From positions 682,001-746,000 of the forward strand of contig NZ_JAVXZY010000001.1 in assembly GCF_032337115.1 (NCBI RefSeq): DNA of 64,000 bases. The letters run 5' to 3'. Shown here one piece after another: positions 26,183-35,471 of this stretch (its first letter is position 1; each line of letters starts with the position of its first letter). Source of the DNA: Roseateles_C aquae (GTDB lineage Bacteria; Pseudomonadota; Gammaproteobacteria; Burkholderiales; Burkholderiaceae_C). The translations under genes and the position numbers were made by a program. The notes under the pieces were generated by a model that was not told where the DNA came from, did not search any database, and saw only the letters and a list, made by a program, of their open reading frames with translations.

Positions 26183-27052
26183 TCAGCGCGGCCTGATGCT
26201 GTCATTCAGGCTGCCTGCCGGGTAGTACTTCTGAAATCCACGCCAGACGGCGCCGCTTTTCGCGCCCTGCTCCAACAGCTCGCGCAGCCTGGCGCGATCA
26301 CCATCTCCCAGGCTGCTGCGCGATAAGTAGGCGCCGCTTTCGCTCCATGGCAATTCCTCAACCGGTTCGATGCGCAGCCGCTCCGCCAATTGCTGCACCC
26401 GCGCATCGCCTGTGATCGCGCCGATCAGGATTGACGGCGCCATCAAAGTCAGATCTGCAGCGCCGGCCGCCAAGGAGCGCGCCACCGACACCGCATCGCT
26501 CTCCCAGGTCACCCGCCCCTGTCGCGCCAGCTCCCGCACCAAGGCCTGGTATTCGTCGCCATAGTCAAAGCCACGCACCAGCACGACGCGCAAGTCGCGC
26601 CGTTCGCTCAAGTCTTTCAGGCTCAGCAATGCCGGGCGATCGCTTTTCAGCGAGATCAGCGTCGGCCGTGCGCTGATCAAAGGCACGAATTCGCCAAACT
26701 CATCGCGACGTGGCGTGCGGCTCGCCGGAATCAGCACATCAGCCTTGCCCGTTTCAAACATCAGCTCCAGCCGCGCCCGTGGCACCGCGGAGAACAGGAA
26801 CTGGCAGCCATGGCGACGCTCCAAGGATTTCAGCAGCTCGGGATAGACACCGCTGAAGCCGGCATCAGCCGCTATCACGACACTCTGCCCCACTGGCGCC
26901 AGAGGCACCTCGATGGGACGCGAACAGGCGGCCGGCTGCGCGTGCAGCGCCGAGGCCCAGAAGCCGCCCAGCACACCGAGCATGCCCAGCAGCCTGACGG
27001 CGACCACACGTCGCGGGAGTCGCAACAAAGAGACAGCTTTTCTGCTTTGCAT
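26183..27052 (-). CDS. Periplasmic solute-binding protein, family 3-like
   Basis: The product has 289 residues from the ATG at 27052 (a GTG at 27058 is possible). It has a signal peptide ending near ALHAQPAA, then a two-lobed binding fold of the family 3 type: SGVYPELLKSLERRHGCQF, RLELMFETGKADVLIPA and the hinge-region VRGFDYGDEY. No ABC transporter or sensor gene is adjacent, so it may be an orphan binding protein or have lost its partners. The ligand is unknown. Confidence 0.75.
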   Translation of the reverse strand: MQSRKAVSLLRLPRRVVAVRLLGMLGVLGGFWASALHAQPAACSRPIEVPLAPVGQSVVIAADAGFSGVYPELLKSLERRHGCQFLFSAVPRARLELMFETGKADVLIPASRTPRRDEFGEFVPLISARPTLISLKSDRPALLSLKDLSERRDLRVVLVRGFDYGDEYQALVRELARQGRVTWESDAVSVARSLAAGAADLTLMAPSILIGAITGDARVQQLAERLRIEPVEELPWSESGAYLSRSSLGDGDRARLRELLEQGAKSGAVWRGFQKYYPAGSLNDSIRPR

Positions 27053-27120
27053 AGGCACCGAGCATAGCCGGCCCCAGGGATTCTCAGCCTGACGTCAGCC
27101 GCTTCAGGCATGCTAGCCCC

Positions 27121-27864
27121 ATGAAGATTGCGCTGATTTCCGATTTGCATTCCAACCGCGAAGCGCTGGCTGCCGTGCTCGAACATGCCGCCAGCCATCA
27201 GGTCGATCGCTACGCCCTGCTGGGCGACTTCGTGGGCTACGGCGGCGACCCGGCCTGGGTGGTCGAACAGGTGCGCGCCTTGGTCGCCGCCGGTGCCGTG
27301 GCCGTGATGGGCAATCACGACAGCGCCGTGGTCCTGGGCGCGCATAGCAGCATGAATGAGGATGCTGCAGCCGCTGTCAACTGGACGCGCGCCCAGCTCA
27401 ATGCCGAGCAGCTGGACTTCCTCAAGCAGCTGCCGATGAGCGTGGAACGCGACAACTGCCTGTTCGTTCACGCCAATGCCTTTGACCCTGCCGGCTATGC
27501 CTATATCCAGGGGCGTCTGGAAGCGATGCGCAGCCTGCATGCCACCCAGGCCCGCTACACCTTTTGCGGCCATATGCACGAGCCCATGCTGTATCACCTG
27601 TCGGGCACTGGCAAGGCCGGCGAGTTCACGCCCCAGCCGGGGGTTCCGATTCCGCTGATGTCCAACCGCCAGTGGCTGGTGATTCCCGGCTCCTGCGGTC
27701 AGCCGCGCGATGGCAATCCGGCCGCCTGCTACGCGCTGTTTGATCTGGATGCAGGCAGCCTGAGTTTCGAACGCGTACCCTATGACCACGATGCAGCAGC
27801 CGCGCGGATTCGTGCTGCCGGTTTGCCGGAGCGGCTCGCCCAGCGCCTGATCACCGGCGAGTGA
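27121..27864 (+). CDS. Metallophosphoesterase (YfcE/ApaH-like)
   Basis: The 247-residue cytoplasmic phosphoesterase has the calcineurin-type metal motifs in order: ISDLHSN, LLGDFVGYGGDP, VMGNHDSAV, FVHANAF and CGHMHEPM, followed by PGSCGQPRDGNPAACYALFD. It should hydrolyse a phosphoester with two metal ions; the substrate is unknown. It lies 74 bases before the kinase gene on the same strand, so the two may be co-transcribed as an opposing phosphatase-like and kinase pair, but this is only suggested by position. Confidence 0.87.
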   Translation: MKIALISDLHSNREALAAVLEHAASHQVDRYALLGDFVGYGGDPAWVVEQVRALVAAGAVAVMGNHDSAVVLGAHSSMNEDAAAAVNWTRAQLNAEQLDFLKQLPMSVERDNCLFVHANAFDPAGYAYIQGRLEAMRSLHATQARYTFCGHMHEPMLYHLSGTGKAGEFTPQPGVPIPLMSNRQWLVIPGSCGQPRDGNPAACYALFDLDAGSLSFERVPYDHDAAAARIRAAGLPERLAQRLITGE

Positions 27865-27938
27865 ACCGGGTACCGCGCCACGCGGCATGACTTGGTGCCC
27901 CCAAGCGCCCCCACCCTGACCTCTTTCTTGCGCACACC

Positions 27939-29423
27939 ATGGCCGACAACGAACCGCAAGCATCTCTGGCAAGCCCGGCCTCGGCCAGCACCGCGGCTCC
28001 CGCACCGGCGCCACAGGGCCCGCTGGAGGCCGGCATGGTGCTCGACGGCTTCCGGCTCGAGGAAAGGCTGCATCAAGGCGGCATGGCCAATCTCTGGCGC
28101 GTGACGCGGCTCGATCCGCCAGAAGGTGAAGTCCTTCCGCTGATCATGAAGGTGCCGCGCATCAAGGGCGGCGAAGATCCGGCCACCATCGTCGGCTTCG
28201 AGGTCGAGCAGATGCTGATGCCCGCACTCAAGGGCCCCCATGTGCCACGCTTTGTGGCGCGCGGCGACTGGACGCGGCAGGCCTATATCGTGATGGAGCA
28301 TATCGAGGGTCAGTCCTTGCGTGCCCGGCTTGATGAGGCGCCGCTGCCGCTCGATGAGGTGATTGAGATCGGCTCAAGGGTGGCCACGGCGCTGCACGAT
28401 CTGCACAAGCAGCATGTCGTGCACCTGGACATCAAGCCCAGCAATATCGTGATGAAGCCGGACGGTACCGCCGTGCTGGTGGACTTCGGCCTGTCGCGCC
28501 ACGATTTCCTGCCCGATCTGCTGGAAGAGGAGTTCTCGCTGCCCATGGGCACCGGGCCCTATATGTCGCCCGAACAGGTGCAGTTCGTGCGCAATGACCC
28601 GCGCAGCGATCTGTTTGCGCTGGGCGTGATGCTCTATCACTTCTCAACCGGTGAACGCCCATTCGGTCAGCCCTCCTCGGTGCGCGGCCTGCGCCGGCGG
28701 CTCTATGTGGAGCCGGTACCGCCGCGCGCCATCAATGCCGAGATCCCGCCCTGGCTGCAGGAGGTGATCCTGCATTGCCTGGAAGTCAAACCGGAGCGGC
28801 GCTATCAAAGCGCCGCCCAGCTGGCCCTCGATCTGCAGCGGCCCGAATCGGTGGTGCTGAGCAAGCGCGCCGAAAAGATGCAGACCAGCGGCACGCTGAA
28901 GACGCTGAAGCGCTGGTTCTTCGCGCTGGGCTCGGAGCCCCCGCTGCAGGCCACCGTCACCGAGCAACTGGCCCGCAGCCCCATCATCATGGCGGCCGTT
29001 GATACAGAACACGCCACGGCGGGCTTGCTGGAGCAACTGCGCGAAACCGTGCGACGCATCGTCCAGACTGAACCCGGCGCACGGCTGGCCTGCGTCAGCG
29101 TGATGAAGACGGCACGCATCGGCATGGACGAGCTGACCGACAAGGACGGCAAGAGCGTCCACGTCAAGCAGCTGATCGCGCTGAAGCACTGGGCCCGCCC
29201 GATCAGCCGGGCACTGAAGCTCGACGATGGGCGCCTCACCTTCCATGTGCTGGAGGCCCCGGACGCTGCCCGCGCCATCATCGAGTTTGCGGCCAAGAAC
29301 CGCGCCGATCACATCGTCATGGGTGCGCGCGGCAACTCGGCGCTGCGTCGCTATCTGGGCAGCGTGTCGGCGCAGGTGGTGGCCGAGTCGGAGTGCAGCG
29401 TCACGGTTGTCAGAGAATCCTGA
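27939..29423 (+). CDS. Serine/threonine protein kinase fused to a universal stress protein domain
   Basis: The 494-residue protein has an Ala/Pro-rich head (about 1-30), a Hanks-type kinase domain (about 36-310) and a UspA-like domain (about 348-494). Kinase marks: GGMANLW in the glycine loop, Lys71 (MKVPR), HLDIKPSN at 162-169, DFGLS at 182-186, SPEQ and RSDLFALG. The Arg before the catalytic Asp164 is Leu, so this is a non-RD kinase that may not need activation-loop phosphorylation. The Usp part ends GARGNSALRRYLGSVS, a slightly shortened form of the ATP-binding motif. No transmembrane segment is seen. Confidence 0.88.
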   Translation: MADNEPQASLASPASASTAAPAPAPQGPLEAGMVLDGFRLEERLHQGGMANLWRVTRLDPPEGEVLPLIMKVPRIKGGEDPATIVGFEVEQMLMPALKGPHVPRFVARGDWTRQAYIVMEHIEGQSLRARLDEAPLPLDEVIEIGSRVATALHDLHKQHVVHLDIKPSNIVMKPDGTAVLVDFGLSRHDFLPDLLEEEFSLPMGTGPYMSPEQVQFVRNDPRSDLFALGVMLYHFSTGERPFGQPSSVRGLRRRLYVEPVPPRAINAEIPPWLQEVILHCLEVKPERRYQSAAQLALDLQRPESVVLSKRAEKMQTSGTLKTLKRWFFALGSEPPLQATVTEQLARSPIIMAAVDTEHATAGLLEQLRETVRRIVQTEPGARLACVSVMKTARIGMDELTDKDGKSVHVKQLIALKHWARPISRALKLDDGRLTFHVLEAPDAARAIIEFAAKNRADHIVMGARGNSALRRYLGSVSAQVVAESECSVTVVRES

Positions 29424-29504
29424 TTGGCCGTCACAGCGATCAAGGCGATCAGCTGTCAGCAGGCCGAATCAGATACCCCTCAAACCGCCGCTAACCAGCC
29501 TGCC

Positions 29505-29846
29505 ATGAGCACCTCAACATCGAATCCCTGCCTAGGCTGCGGCGCCTGCTGCGCCAGCTTTCGAGTCGACTTCGCGCGCGAGGAACTGCTCAGCGAGGGC
29601 GGCACCGTGCCGGACGGGCTTTGTGTCGACCTGACAGCCGCGCTGCGCAGGATGCGTGGCACCGACCACGCCTCGCCGCGCTGCGCCGCGCTTAGCGGAA
29701 TGGTCGGCCAGAACGCCAGCTGTGGCATATACGAGTGGCGACCCTCGCCGTGCCGCGAATTCGGCCTGCGCGCGCCGCTGGGCCTAGGCGACGAAGCCTG
29801 TGCGCAAGCGCGGCGGCGGCATGGCCTCGAGCCGCTGCAGGGCTAG
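29505..29846 (+). CDS. YkgJ-family cysteine cluster protein
   Basis: From the ATG at 29505 the product has 113 residues; a longer frame from a TTG at 29424 is less likely. The cluster CLGCGACC near the N-terminus and the later Cys in RCAAL, CGIYEWRPSPCREF make up the YkgJ pattern, thought to bind zinc or an iron-sulfur centre. Its function is unknown. Its TAG stop pairs with that of the convergent lipoprotein gene (shared CTAG). Confidence 0.85.
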   Translation: MSTSTSNPCLGCGACCASFRVDFAREELLSEGGTVPDGLCVDLTAALRRMRGTDHASPRCAALSGMVGQNASCGIYEWRPSPCREFGLRAPLGLGDEACAQARRRHGLEPLQG

Positions 29847-31054
29847 GGTGTACGCCCTCCTTGAGCCGACGCCTGCAACAAACTTTGCAACTTGGCGGCG
29901 TAGACCTGTCGCTTTGACTGTGTCGCACTAGTCTCTTTGGCCAGCACCAACTGCTCCGCAGCAGCGGACATGTCATTCAAAGCATGGTTTGCCAGAGCTA
30001 GCCAAAAATGCGCCTCGTCACTGAAAGACGACCGCGCCAACTCCTTGATGAAAAGTTGCTGTGCCAGCCGAGGCTCGCCACGACCCATGGCAGCAATGCC
30101 CTCATCAAGATACTGAAACGGCCGTACGGGTTGCAACTGCGCCAGCCGCTTCGTTAGCTGATCACGTTCGACTCCACGATGTGTCTCGCCGAACACCACC
30201 GCCAAATTGCCAAGCGCCGCAAGATTGTCGGGTTCGCGCGCGAGCACATGGCGCAACACCTGTTCGGCGAGCAAGATCTGGCCGTGTCGGCGGTAGATAA
30301 CCGCCAGCGTATTGAGCGCCTGACTCAGGCGCGGCTCAGCTTGCACCGCCGCACGCGCATACCAGTAGGCCGCGTCCAACTTCCCCGCATTCAATGCCTC
30401 TGCCGCCCTGTTGTTCATATACATGCTGACGATGACAGACTCGCCGATCTCATGCACGCGCTGCTGCGCACCTGCCGGCAGCGGCAGGAAGTCGATCACC
30501 CAGTCGGCTCCATCGCCGGTTGCCCCGACCGGGCTGAAGCGGCGAAGCTGCAGTGACAGATTGACGTGTCCGGAGACGAACAGCAGGTCGTTAGATCGGC
30601 TGAGGTAGTGATCAACGTAGACCGAACGATAGTGAACCGGAATGCCTAGCTCGCGTGCAAATGCTGCTGTCATGATGACCAGCGACAGGCAGTTGCCACG
30701 TCGGTCGGCAAAGGTTTCGCGGGCCGTGCGCGTGTATTCCGCGTCGTAATCGATCTGCAGTGCACTGTGCTCATAGAGCGCCTCGATCATTGCCCGTTGC
30801 GGCCCAATGCGCGCGGCCAAAGGCTCAATCCGCTGCTTGAGGTAAGCCAGCATCTCTGGGCTCCGCTCGAAGACGAGATCAGGACGCGGCACCTGCGGCG
30901 GCGCCTTGAATGCGGCGTCAGCCAGCAGGTCCTCGACGGCGAATCGTTCAGGTGACGGCACCGTGCTGCAGCCGGTCAGGACCAGTTGGAGGCCCAGCAA
31001 GAAGCCGAGCAAGGTGGTCCACCAAAGTAACTCAGCTGTATAGCGTCGGTGCAT
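29843..31054 (-). CDS. Lipoprotein with transglutaminase-like and TPR domains (copy B)
   Basis: The product has 403 residues from the ATG at 31054 (GTG at 31090 is possible). A lipoprotein signal ends in the lipobox LVLTGC. A transglutaminase-like fold follows with Cys in DRRGNCLSLVIMTAAFA, His in SGHVNLSL and Asp in DWVIDFLP, the expected triad. The C-terminal half has TPR helices (AYWYARAAVQAEPRLSQALN onward). The protein is probably anchored in a membrane facing the periplasm. It is a clear paralogue of the gene immediately upstream, which ends only 38 bases earlier, so both are probably co-transcribed. Its substrate is not known. Confidence 0.82.
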   Translation of the reverse strand: MHRRYTAELLWWTTLLGFLLGLQLVLTGCSTVPSPERFAVEDLLADAAFKAPPQVPRPDLVFERSPEMLAYLKQRIEPLAARIGPQRAMIEALYEHSALQIDYDAEYTRTARETFADRRGNCLSLVIMTAAFARELGIPVHYRSVYVDHYLSRSNDLLFVSGHVNLSLQLRRFSPVGATGDGADWVIDFLPLPAGAQQRVHEIGESVIVSMYMNNRAAEALNAGKLDAAYWYARAAVQAEPRLSQALNTLAVIYRRHGQILLAEQVLRHVLAREPDNLAALGNLAVVFGETHRGVERDQLTKRLAQLQPVRPFQYLDEGIAAMGRGEPRLAQQLFIKELARSSFSDEAHFWLALANHALNDMSAAAEQLVLAKETSATQSKRQVYAAKLQSLLQASAQGGRTP

Positions 31055-31092
31055 GACGACAATCCGCGCCGGGACATTGCCATCTGGCACGG

Positions 31093-32352
31093 TCAGCGTA
31101 GCGCTGTCGCCCGCTGACTGGCCCGATTCAACCGTTCCAGATCGCGCAGGTGATTGAGCTTGGCAGCGTAGAGCTCGCGTTTCTGGCTATTGACACTGCT
31201 TTCTCCCGCCAGCTGCAAGTGTTCGGCCGCCTGCCGCAAGTCCTGCTGCGCATAGCTGGCCAGAGCCATCCAAAAATGGGCCTCATCGCTATAAGCGGTG
31301 CGCGCCAACTGCTTGGCAAACAGAGCACGCGCCGCTGGATAGTCACCGCGATGCATCGCGGCAATGCCGTCGTCCAAGTACTTGAAGGGCGCGACCGGCT
31401 GCAGTTCGCTCAAGCGCAGACGCAGCGTGTCGCGCTCGGCAAGCTTGCCCTGATCGCCCAGCACCAGCGCCAAATTACTGAGAGCATGCAGGTTGTCAGG
31501 CTCCTGCGACAAGACCTGGCGCAGGACCGCCTCGGAAGCCGACAGATCGCCGTGGCGCCGATAGACGACACCAAGCGTGTTGTAGGCGGGCAAGTAACGG
31601 GGCTCGACCAGCAGCGCAGCCCGAGCCCACCAATAGGCTTCGTCCACCCGCTGGACATTGAGCGACTCGGCGGCCCGGTTGCTCATGTACATCGCTATCA
31701 CGGTGCTTTGGCTGATCTCGACGCTGCGTTGCTGGCGCGTCAGGGGTTCGGGCTCGAAATCGACAATCCAGGCATCCGACTCCAGCACTTGAGTGCGGCG
31801 CTCGCGGATCGGCGAGGACAAGGACAGGTTCACATGACCGGCGAGAAAGGAGAGCTCCTTCGAGCGCGACCACAGCTCATCGACATAGACGGAGCGAAAG
31901 TTGAACGGCAGATTGAGATACTGCGCGAAAGCCGCAGTCATGATGACCAGCGACAGACAGTTGCCGCGACGGTCGCGAAAGGCCTCCGCCGCCGTGCGGG
32001 TGTAATCGGCGTCATAGCTGATCTGCAGCGCGCTCCGTTTGTAGAGCGCGTCGATCAAGGCGCGGCGTGTGCCAAGTTTGTCGGCCTGCGGCCGGATGTA
32101 GCGCTCGGCATAGTTGACCATTTCCGGGCTCATGGCCAACAACTGCCCGGCATCTATCGGTGTCGGCGGCGCTGCAAAGCTGGCATCACGCAACAGTTCC
32201 TGTGGACGAGGCTGCAGCCGATCGATCACGCTGGGATCGGTTGTTGCACACGCGCTAAGCAAGAGGCTTGCCACAACGCTGATCAGTCCTGAAATGGGTC
32301 GCCGCTGAAGCTGCAACAGCAGTTGGTGCAATCGGTGGGTGGACAAGATCAT
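31093..32352 (-). CDS. Lipoprotein with transglutaminase-like and TPR domains (copy A)
   Basis: The 419-residue protein has a lipoprotein signal (lipobox LLLSAC), a transglutaminase-like core with Cys in DRRGNCLSLVIMTAAFA, His in AGHVNLSL and Asp in AWIVDFEP, and C-terminal TPR helices (AYWWARAALLVEPRYLPAYN onward). It shares long identical blocks with the next gene, including the Cys block, and differs mainly at the ends. The pair looks like an old tandem duplication. Function unknown; TPR plus a papain-like core suggests assembly or processing of another envelope protein. Confidence 0.82.
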   Translation of the reverse strand: MILSTHRLHQLLLQLQRRPISGLISVVASLLLSACATTDPSVIDRLQPRPQELLRDASFAAPPTPIDAGQLLAMSPEMVNYAERYIRPQADKLGTRRALIDALYKRSALQISYDADYTRTAAEAFRDRRGNCLSLVIMTAAFAQYLNLPFNFRSVYVDELWSRSKELSFLAGHVNLSLSSPIRERRTQVLESDAWIVDFEPEPLTRQQRSVEISQSTVIAMYMSNRAAESLNVQRVDEAYWWARAALLVEPRYLPAYNTLGVVYRRHGDLSASEAVLRQVLSQEPDNLHALSNLALVLGDQGKLAERDTLRLRLSELQPVAPFKYLDDGIAAMHRGDYPAARALFAKQLARTAYSDEAHFWMALASYAQQDLRQAAEHLQLAGESSVNSQKRELYAAKLNHLRDLERLNRASQRATALR

Positions 32353-32485
32353 GGCGAGTGTCTCCGGCTATGGCTTCGGGCCCGGACGCTCCGTACCTGA
32401 GCCAGCATCTGCTTTGGTCAATCATGCCCCTCGGCCAAGCGACTGACAAGGCATGCCTATCCACACCCCTGCCGGCACTCATCAC

Positions 32486-35347
32486 TCAGTCCAGCGAGAA
32501 CACCACCGCACTGCGGCCGGGGACCTTGAAGCGCCCGTTGGCAGCATCAAAACTTGCTTCCTGGCTGACGCGTGGATCGGCGGCCGCGCCGGCAGCCTGC
32601 AGCGGGTGCAGCCGCCACGGTTGACCACGCAGCGCATCGAGCTGAAGGGTCTGTGCCGCTGGCGAGGCGTTTAGCAGATACAGCAGGCTGCGCGCCGCAG
32701 CGCCGGGCCAGCGCTGCTCGTTCGTTTCACCGTCGAACTGGCCCATCAATTGACCGACCAGCAGCGCGGGGTTCTGTCCAGGCCCGGTATTGTGGAAGCG
32801 CAGGCGTCGGCGCACCTCGGCGGCCGTCGGCAGTCGAAACAGACTGGAACTCGCCCGTAGGGCCAGCAACTCACGGAACAGACTGCTGGCCAGCGCCAGC
32901 ACCTCAGGCCCAGGCTTTACCGCCGGGTCGCGCAGCAGCGGCGCCAGCAGCGCATGGTCGGCGCCGTTGTCGGCCCGCGGCGGCAGACCGCTACCGAAGT
33001 GGTTGTCCTGCAGTGTCCAGTCCAGGCGGTTGAACCAGTCGCCGGAGTCATAGCTATTGCGATCCAGCGATTTCGATCGCAGCAGGTCCTGCCCGGCATG
33101 GAAGTAGGCGACACCCTGGCTGAAGGCCACCACTGCCGCCCCCAGCGCCTGCACACGGGCTCGATCAATAGCGGGGGTGCCGCGTGGAAGACGCATCACA
33201 TTCAGATCGAACAGGGTCTGGTTGTCGTGGTTCTCGGCGTAGTTGACCACCTCGCCGGGCTCGCTGACATAGCCCGCCGGCTGATCGCCGTAGGGGATCG
33301 CGTCGGTGCGGCGCCAGCTGCCACTGGCGTCTTCAAATTCAAAGTCGCGCAGCGACCCCGCCAGCGCCACGCGCAGCTGATCAGCGGATGCCAGCAAGGC
33401 CGGCGCCTGCGCCAGTTGCGCTTGCGGTGACAAGGCCAACACCGACTCATTCGGCGCATAGCTCAGGCCATTGAGCCAGCCCTGGCGGGTGAACAGGGCC
33501 GCCCCGCTGTCCCCGGCGCTGCCACCACGCAGCGCATCGCGCCCCCGGTCACTGAAGGTCGCAATCCCCGAGCCGTTCAGTGACAGCTGCGAAGCCTGCA
33601 CAAAGCGCGCGCCGTTGGCCACCTCACCGAAGTTCCAGCCCTCACCGATCAGCGGCACATGCTGGCCGGCTTGCGCATCGAGCCGGCGCTGCAACGCCTC
33701 CATCAGCGCACGCGGTTGATGGGCCATCAGGTCGAAGCGAAAGGAGCTGATCTTGTAGTCGCGCTGCCAGCGCAGCACGGTGTCGCGCGTCAGCTTGGCC
33801 ATCATCCGGTGCTCGGTGGCGGTGTTGTCGCAGCAGGTCGAGCGCTCGATGCGGCCTTGCCAGTCGAGCCGCTGGTAATAGCCGGGCACGATGCGGTCGA
33901 GCACCGACGGCACCTGCTGGCCGGCCGCCGCCGTGTGGTTGTAGACCAGGTCCATGCCGACCCTGAGCCCGGCGGCATGCAGGCCCATCACCATCTGGCG
34001 GAACTCGATGATGCGGCGCGCGCCGTCATTCGCATCGCTGGCATAGCTGCCTTCAGGCGCACCGTAGTGCAACGGGTCATAGCCCCAGTTGAAGCAGTCG
34101 CGCGCTGCCTCGGCCATCACGGCCGCCTGCTGAGCCTCGCTGTCCGGCGCGGCGCGGGGCACTTGGGGCGTGCTGCAGCCGCGTTCCGGCACGCTGGCGA
34201 TGTCGAACACCGGCAGCAGATGCAAGTCTGTGACCCCGGAGCGCGCCAGCGCCTGCAGATGGCGCATGCCGGCCGAGGCCGGCTCGGCGAATGCCAGGTA
34301 TTTGCCGCGTGCCGCTGGGGGGACGCTCGCGTCACTGATGGAGAAATCACGCACATGCAGCTCATAGACCACCATATCGGTGTTGCGCGCCACCGTCTGC
34401 GGTGCCCGGCTCTCGGTCCAGCCCGGCGGTTGCAGCGCTGGCGCATTGAGGTCAGCGATATAGCTGCGCCGCGAGTCGGCATTCAGGCTCACCGAATAGG
34501 GATCGGTGACGCGGTTGCGCACCAGGCCCAGCCCGGGCACGAACACGTCGACGAGATAGCGGTAGTACTGGCCCGACGCGTCGCCATCGACCTCATCGTG
34601 CCAGGCGCCCGTGCTCGCGTCGAAGCGCAAGGGCCGCACCGCCAACGCCGGGCCCTCAGCATCGGCGTAACGGCACAGGGCAACCCGCTGCGCCGTTGGG
34701 GCCCAGAGCCGAAAGCGGGACTGTCGGCGCTCAGCGCCTCCGAACGCCCTGCTAGCAATCTGCGCGCCGAAATCGCGCTCATCATCGGCAGCGCGATAGC
34801 CCTCGTCGAGCGCGCCGGGCAGCTGCAGCGCGCTGAATCGCAGCACCCGGCCGTGCGGGTCCAGCTCCGCCAGCAGCTGCTGCGCACGCATCAGCTCGAT
34901 CCAGCGCAGCCGCGGCAGCGCCGCGAGCCGCAGCCTGACGCCGGGCTTGAGGAAGGCAAAACGCTGCGTCAGTTCTGGTGGCAGCGCACCGGTATCGACC
35001 TGCAGTGGCAGCACCAGATCAGCGGCGCCGGGGCGCTCGCCCACACGCAGACGAAGGCCTGCAGTTCGTGAGGCATACAGCACAAAGCGGCTCTCAGCCT
35101 TGGCGCTCACGCCGGGCCACTGCAGATGCTGAATACCCACCCAGTAGGCCGCTGCGGGCACCTCAGCCGGATCGGCCTGCGCCTGCAGCAGTCGATAGGG
35201 AGCTGGATCGTCACAGTCTGCCGCCAGCGCCCGGGTGACGGCACCCTGCGCCGCCAGGGTCACGCCCGATGCCAGCAACAACAGCCAGCGGCGCCAAAGC
35301 CTGTTTCCGGGATTTGTCAGCGCCGAGAACAAAGGGGGCAATGGCAT
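32486..35347 (-). CDS. pulA: Secreted pullulanase-type alpha-1,6-glucosidase
   Basis: The 953-residue enzyme should cut alpha-1,6 links in pullulan and branched dextrins outside the cytoplasm. A signal peptide with RLWRRWLLLLA and a cut near ALAAD begins it. Then come N-terminal beta domains, a CBM48-like region (FRLWAPTAQRVAL), and a GH13 barrel with FNWGYDPLHYGAPEGSYA (pullulanase mark YNWGYDP), GMDLVYNHT, nucleophile Asp in FRFDLMAHQ, acid Glu in LIGEGWNFG and ENHDNQTLFD. AGGAG precedes the ATG. It is divergent from the amylase gene and probably shares its regulator. Confidence 0.92.
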   Translation of the reverse strand: MPLPPLFSALTNPGNRLWRRWLLLLASGVTLAAQGAVTRALAADCDDPAPYRLLQAQADPAEVPAAAYWVGIQHLQWPGVSAKAESRFVLYASRTAGLRLRVGERPGAADLVLPLQVDTGALPPELTQRFAFLKPGVRLRLAALPRLRWIELMRAQQLLAELDPHGRVLRFSALQLPGALDEGYRAADDERDFGAQIASRAFGGAERRQSRFRLWAPTAQRVALCRYADAEGPALAVRPLRFDASTGAWHDEVDGDASGQYYRYLVDVFVPGLGLVRNRVTDPYSVSLNADSRRSYIADLNAPALQPPGWTESRAPQTVARNTDMVVYELHVRDFSISDASVPPAARGKYLAFAEPASAGMRHLQALARSGVTDLHLLPVFDIASVPERGCSTPQVPRAAPDSEAQQAAVMAEAARDCFNWGYDPLHYGAPEGSYASDANDGARRIIEFRQMVMGLHAAGLRVGMDLVYNHTAAAGQQVPSVLDRIVPGYYQRLDWQGRIERSTCCDNTATEHRMMAKLTRDTVLRWQRDYKISSFRFDLMAHQPRALMEALQRRLDAQAGQHVPLIGEGWNFGEVANGARFVQASQLSLNGSGIATFSDRGRDALRGGSAGDSGAALFTRQGWLNGLSYAPNESVLALSPQAQLAQAPALLASADQLRVALAGSLRDFEFEDASGSWRRTDAIPYGDQPAGYVSEPGEVVNYAENHDNQTLFDLNVMRLPRGTPAIDRARVQALGAAVVAFSQGVAYFHAGQDLLRSKSLDRNSYDSGDWFNRLDWTLQDNHFGSGLPPRADNGADHALLAPLLRDPAVKPGPEVLALASSLFRELLALRASSSLFRLPTAAEVRRRLRFHNTGPGQNPALLVGQLMGQFDGETNEQRWPGAAARSLLYLLNASPAAQTLQLDALRGQPWRLHPLQAAGAAADPRVSQEASFDAANGRFKVPGRSAVVFSLD

Positions 35348-35370
35348 GTCGAACTCCTGTTGATGCCAAT

Positions 35371-35471
35371 GCTACTAAAACTACAGGACAAAACCTCAGC
35401 CGAAGACCATTCATACAGACAAACGCCTACGTAATATCCACAAAGCAAAGTTGCGATGTAGTATTACTTCA
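35371..35471. promoter_or_regulatory. Divergent pulA/amylase control region with TGTAGT operator-like sites
   Basis: At 35457-35471 lies TGTAGT-ATT-ACTTCA, one base off a TGTAGT-N3-ACTACA palindrome found between glgP and malK. It covers a possible -10 box TAGTAT (35459-35464) and runs into the amylase ATG. On the other strand, a half-site TGTAGT-TTT (about 35377-35385) lies in the pulA leader. The whole gap is 123 bases and AT-rich compared with its surroundings. Confidence 0.55.
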
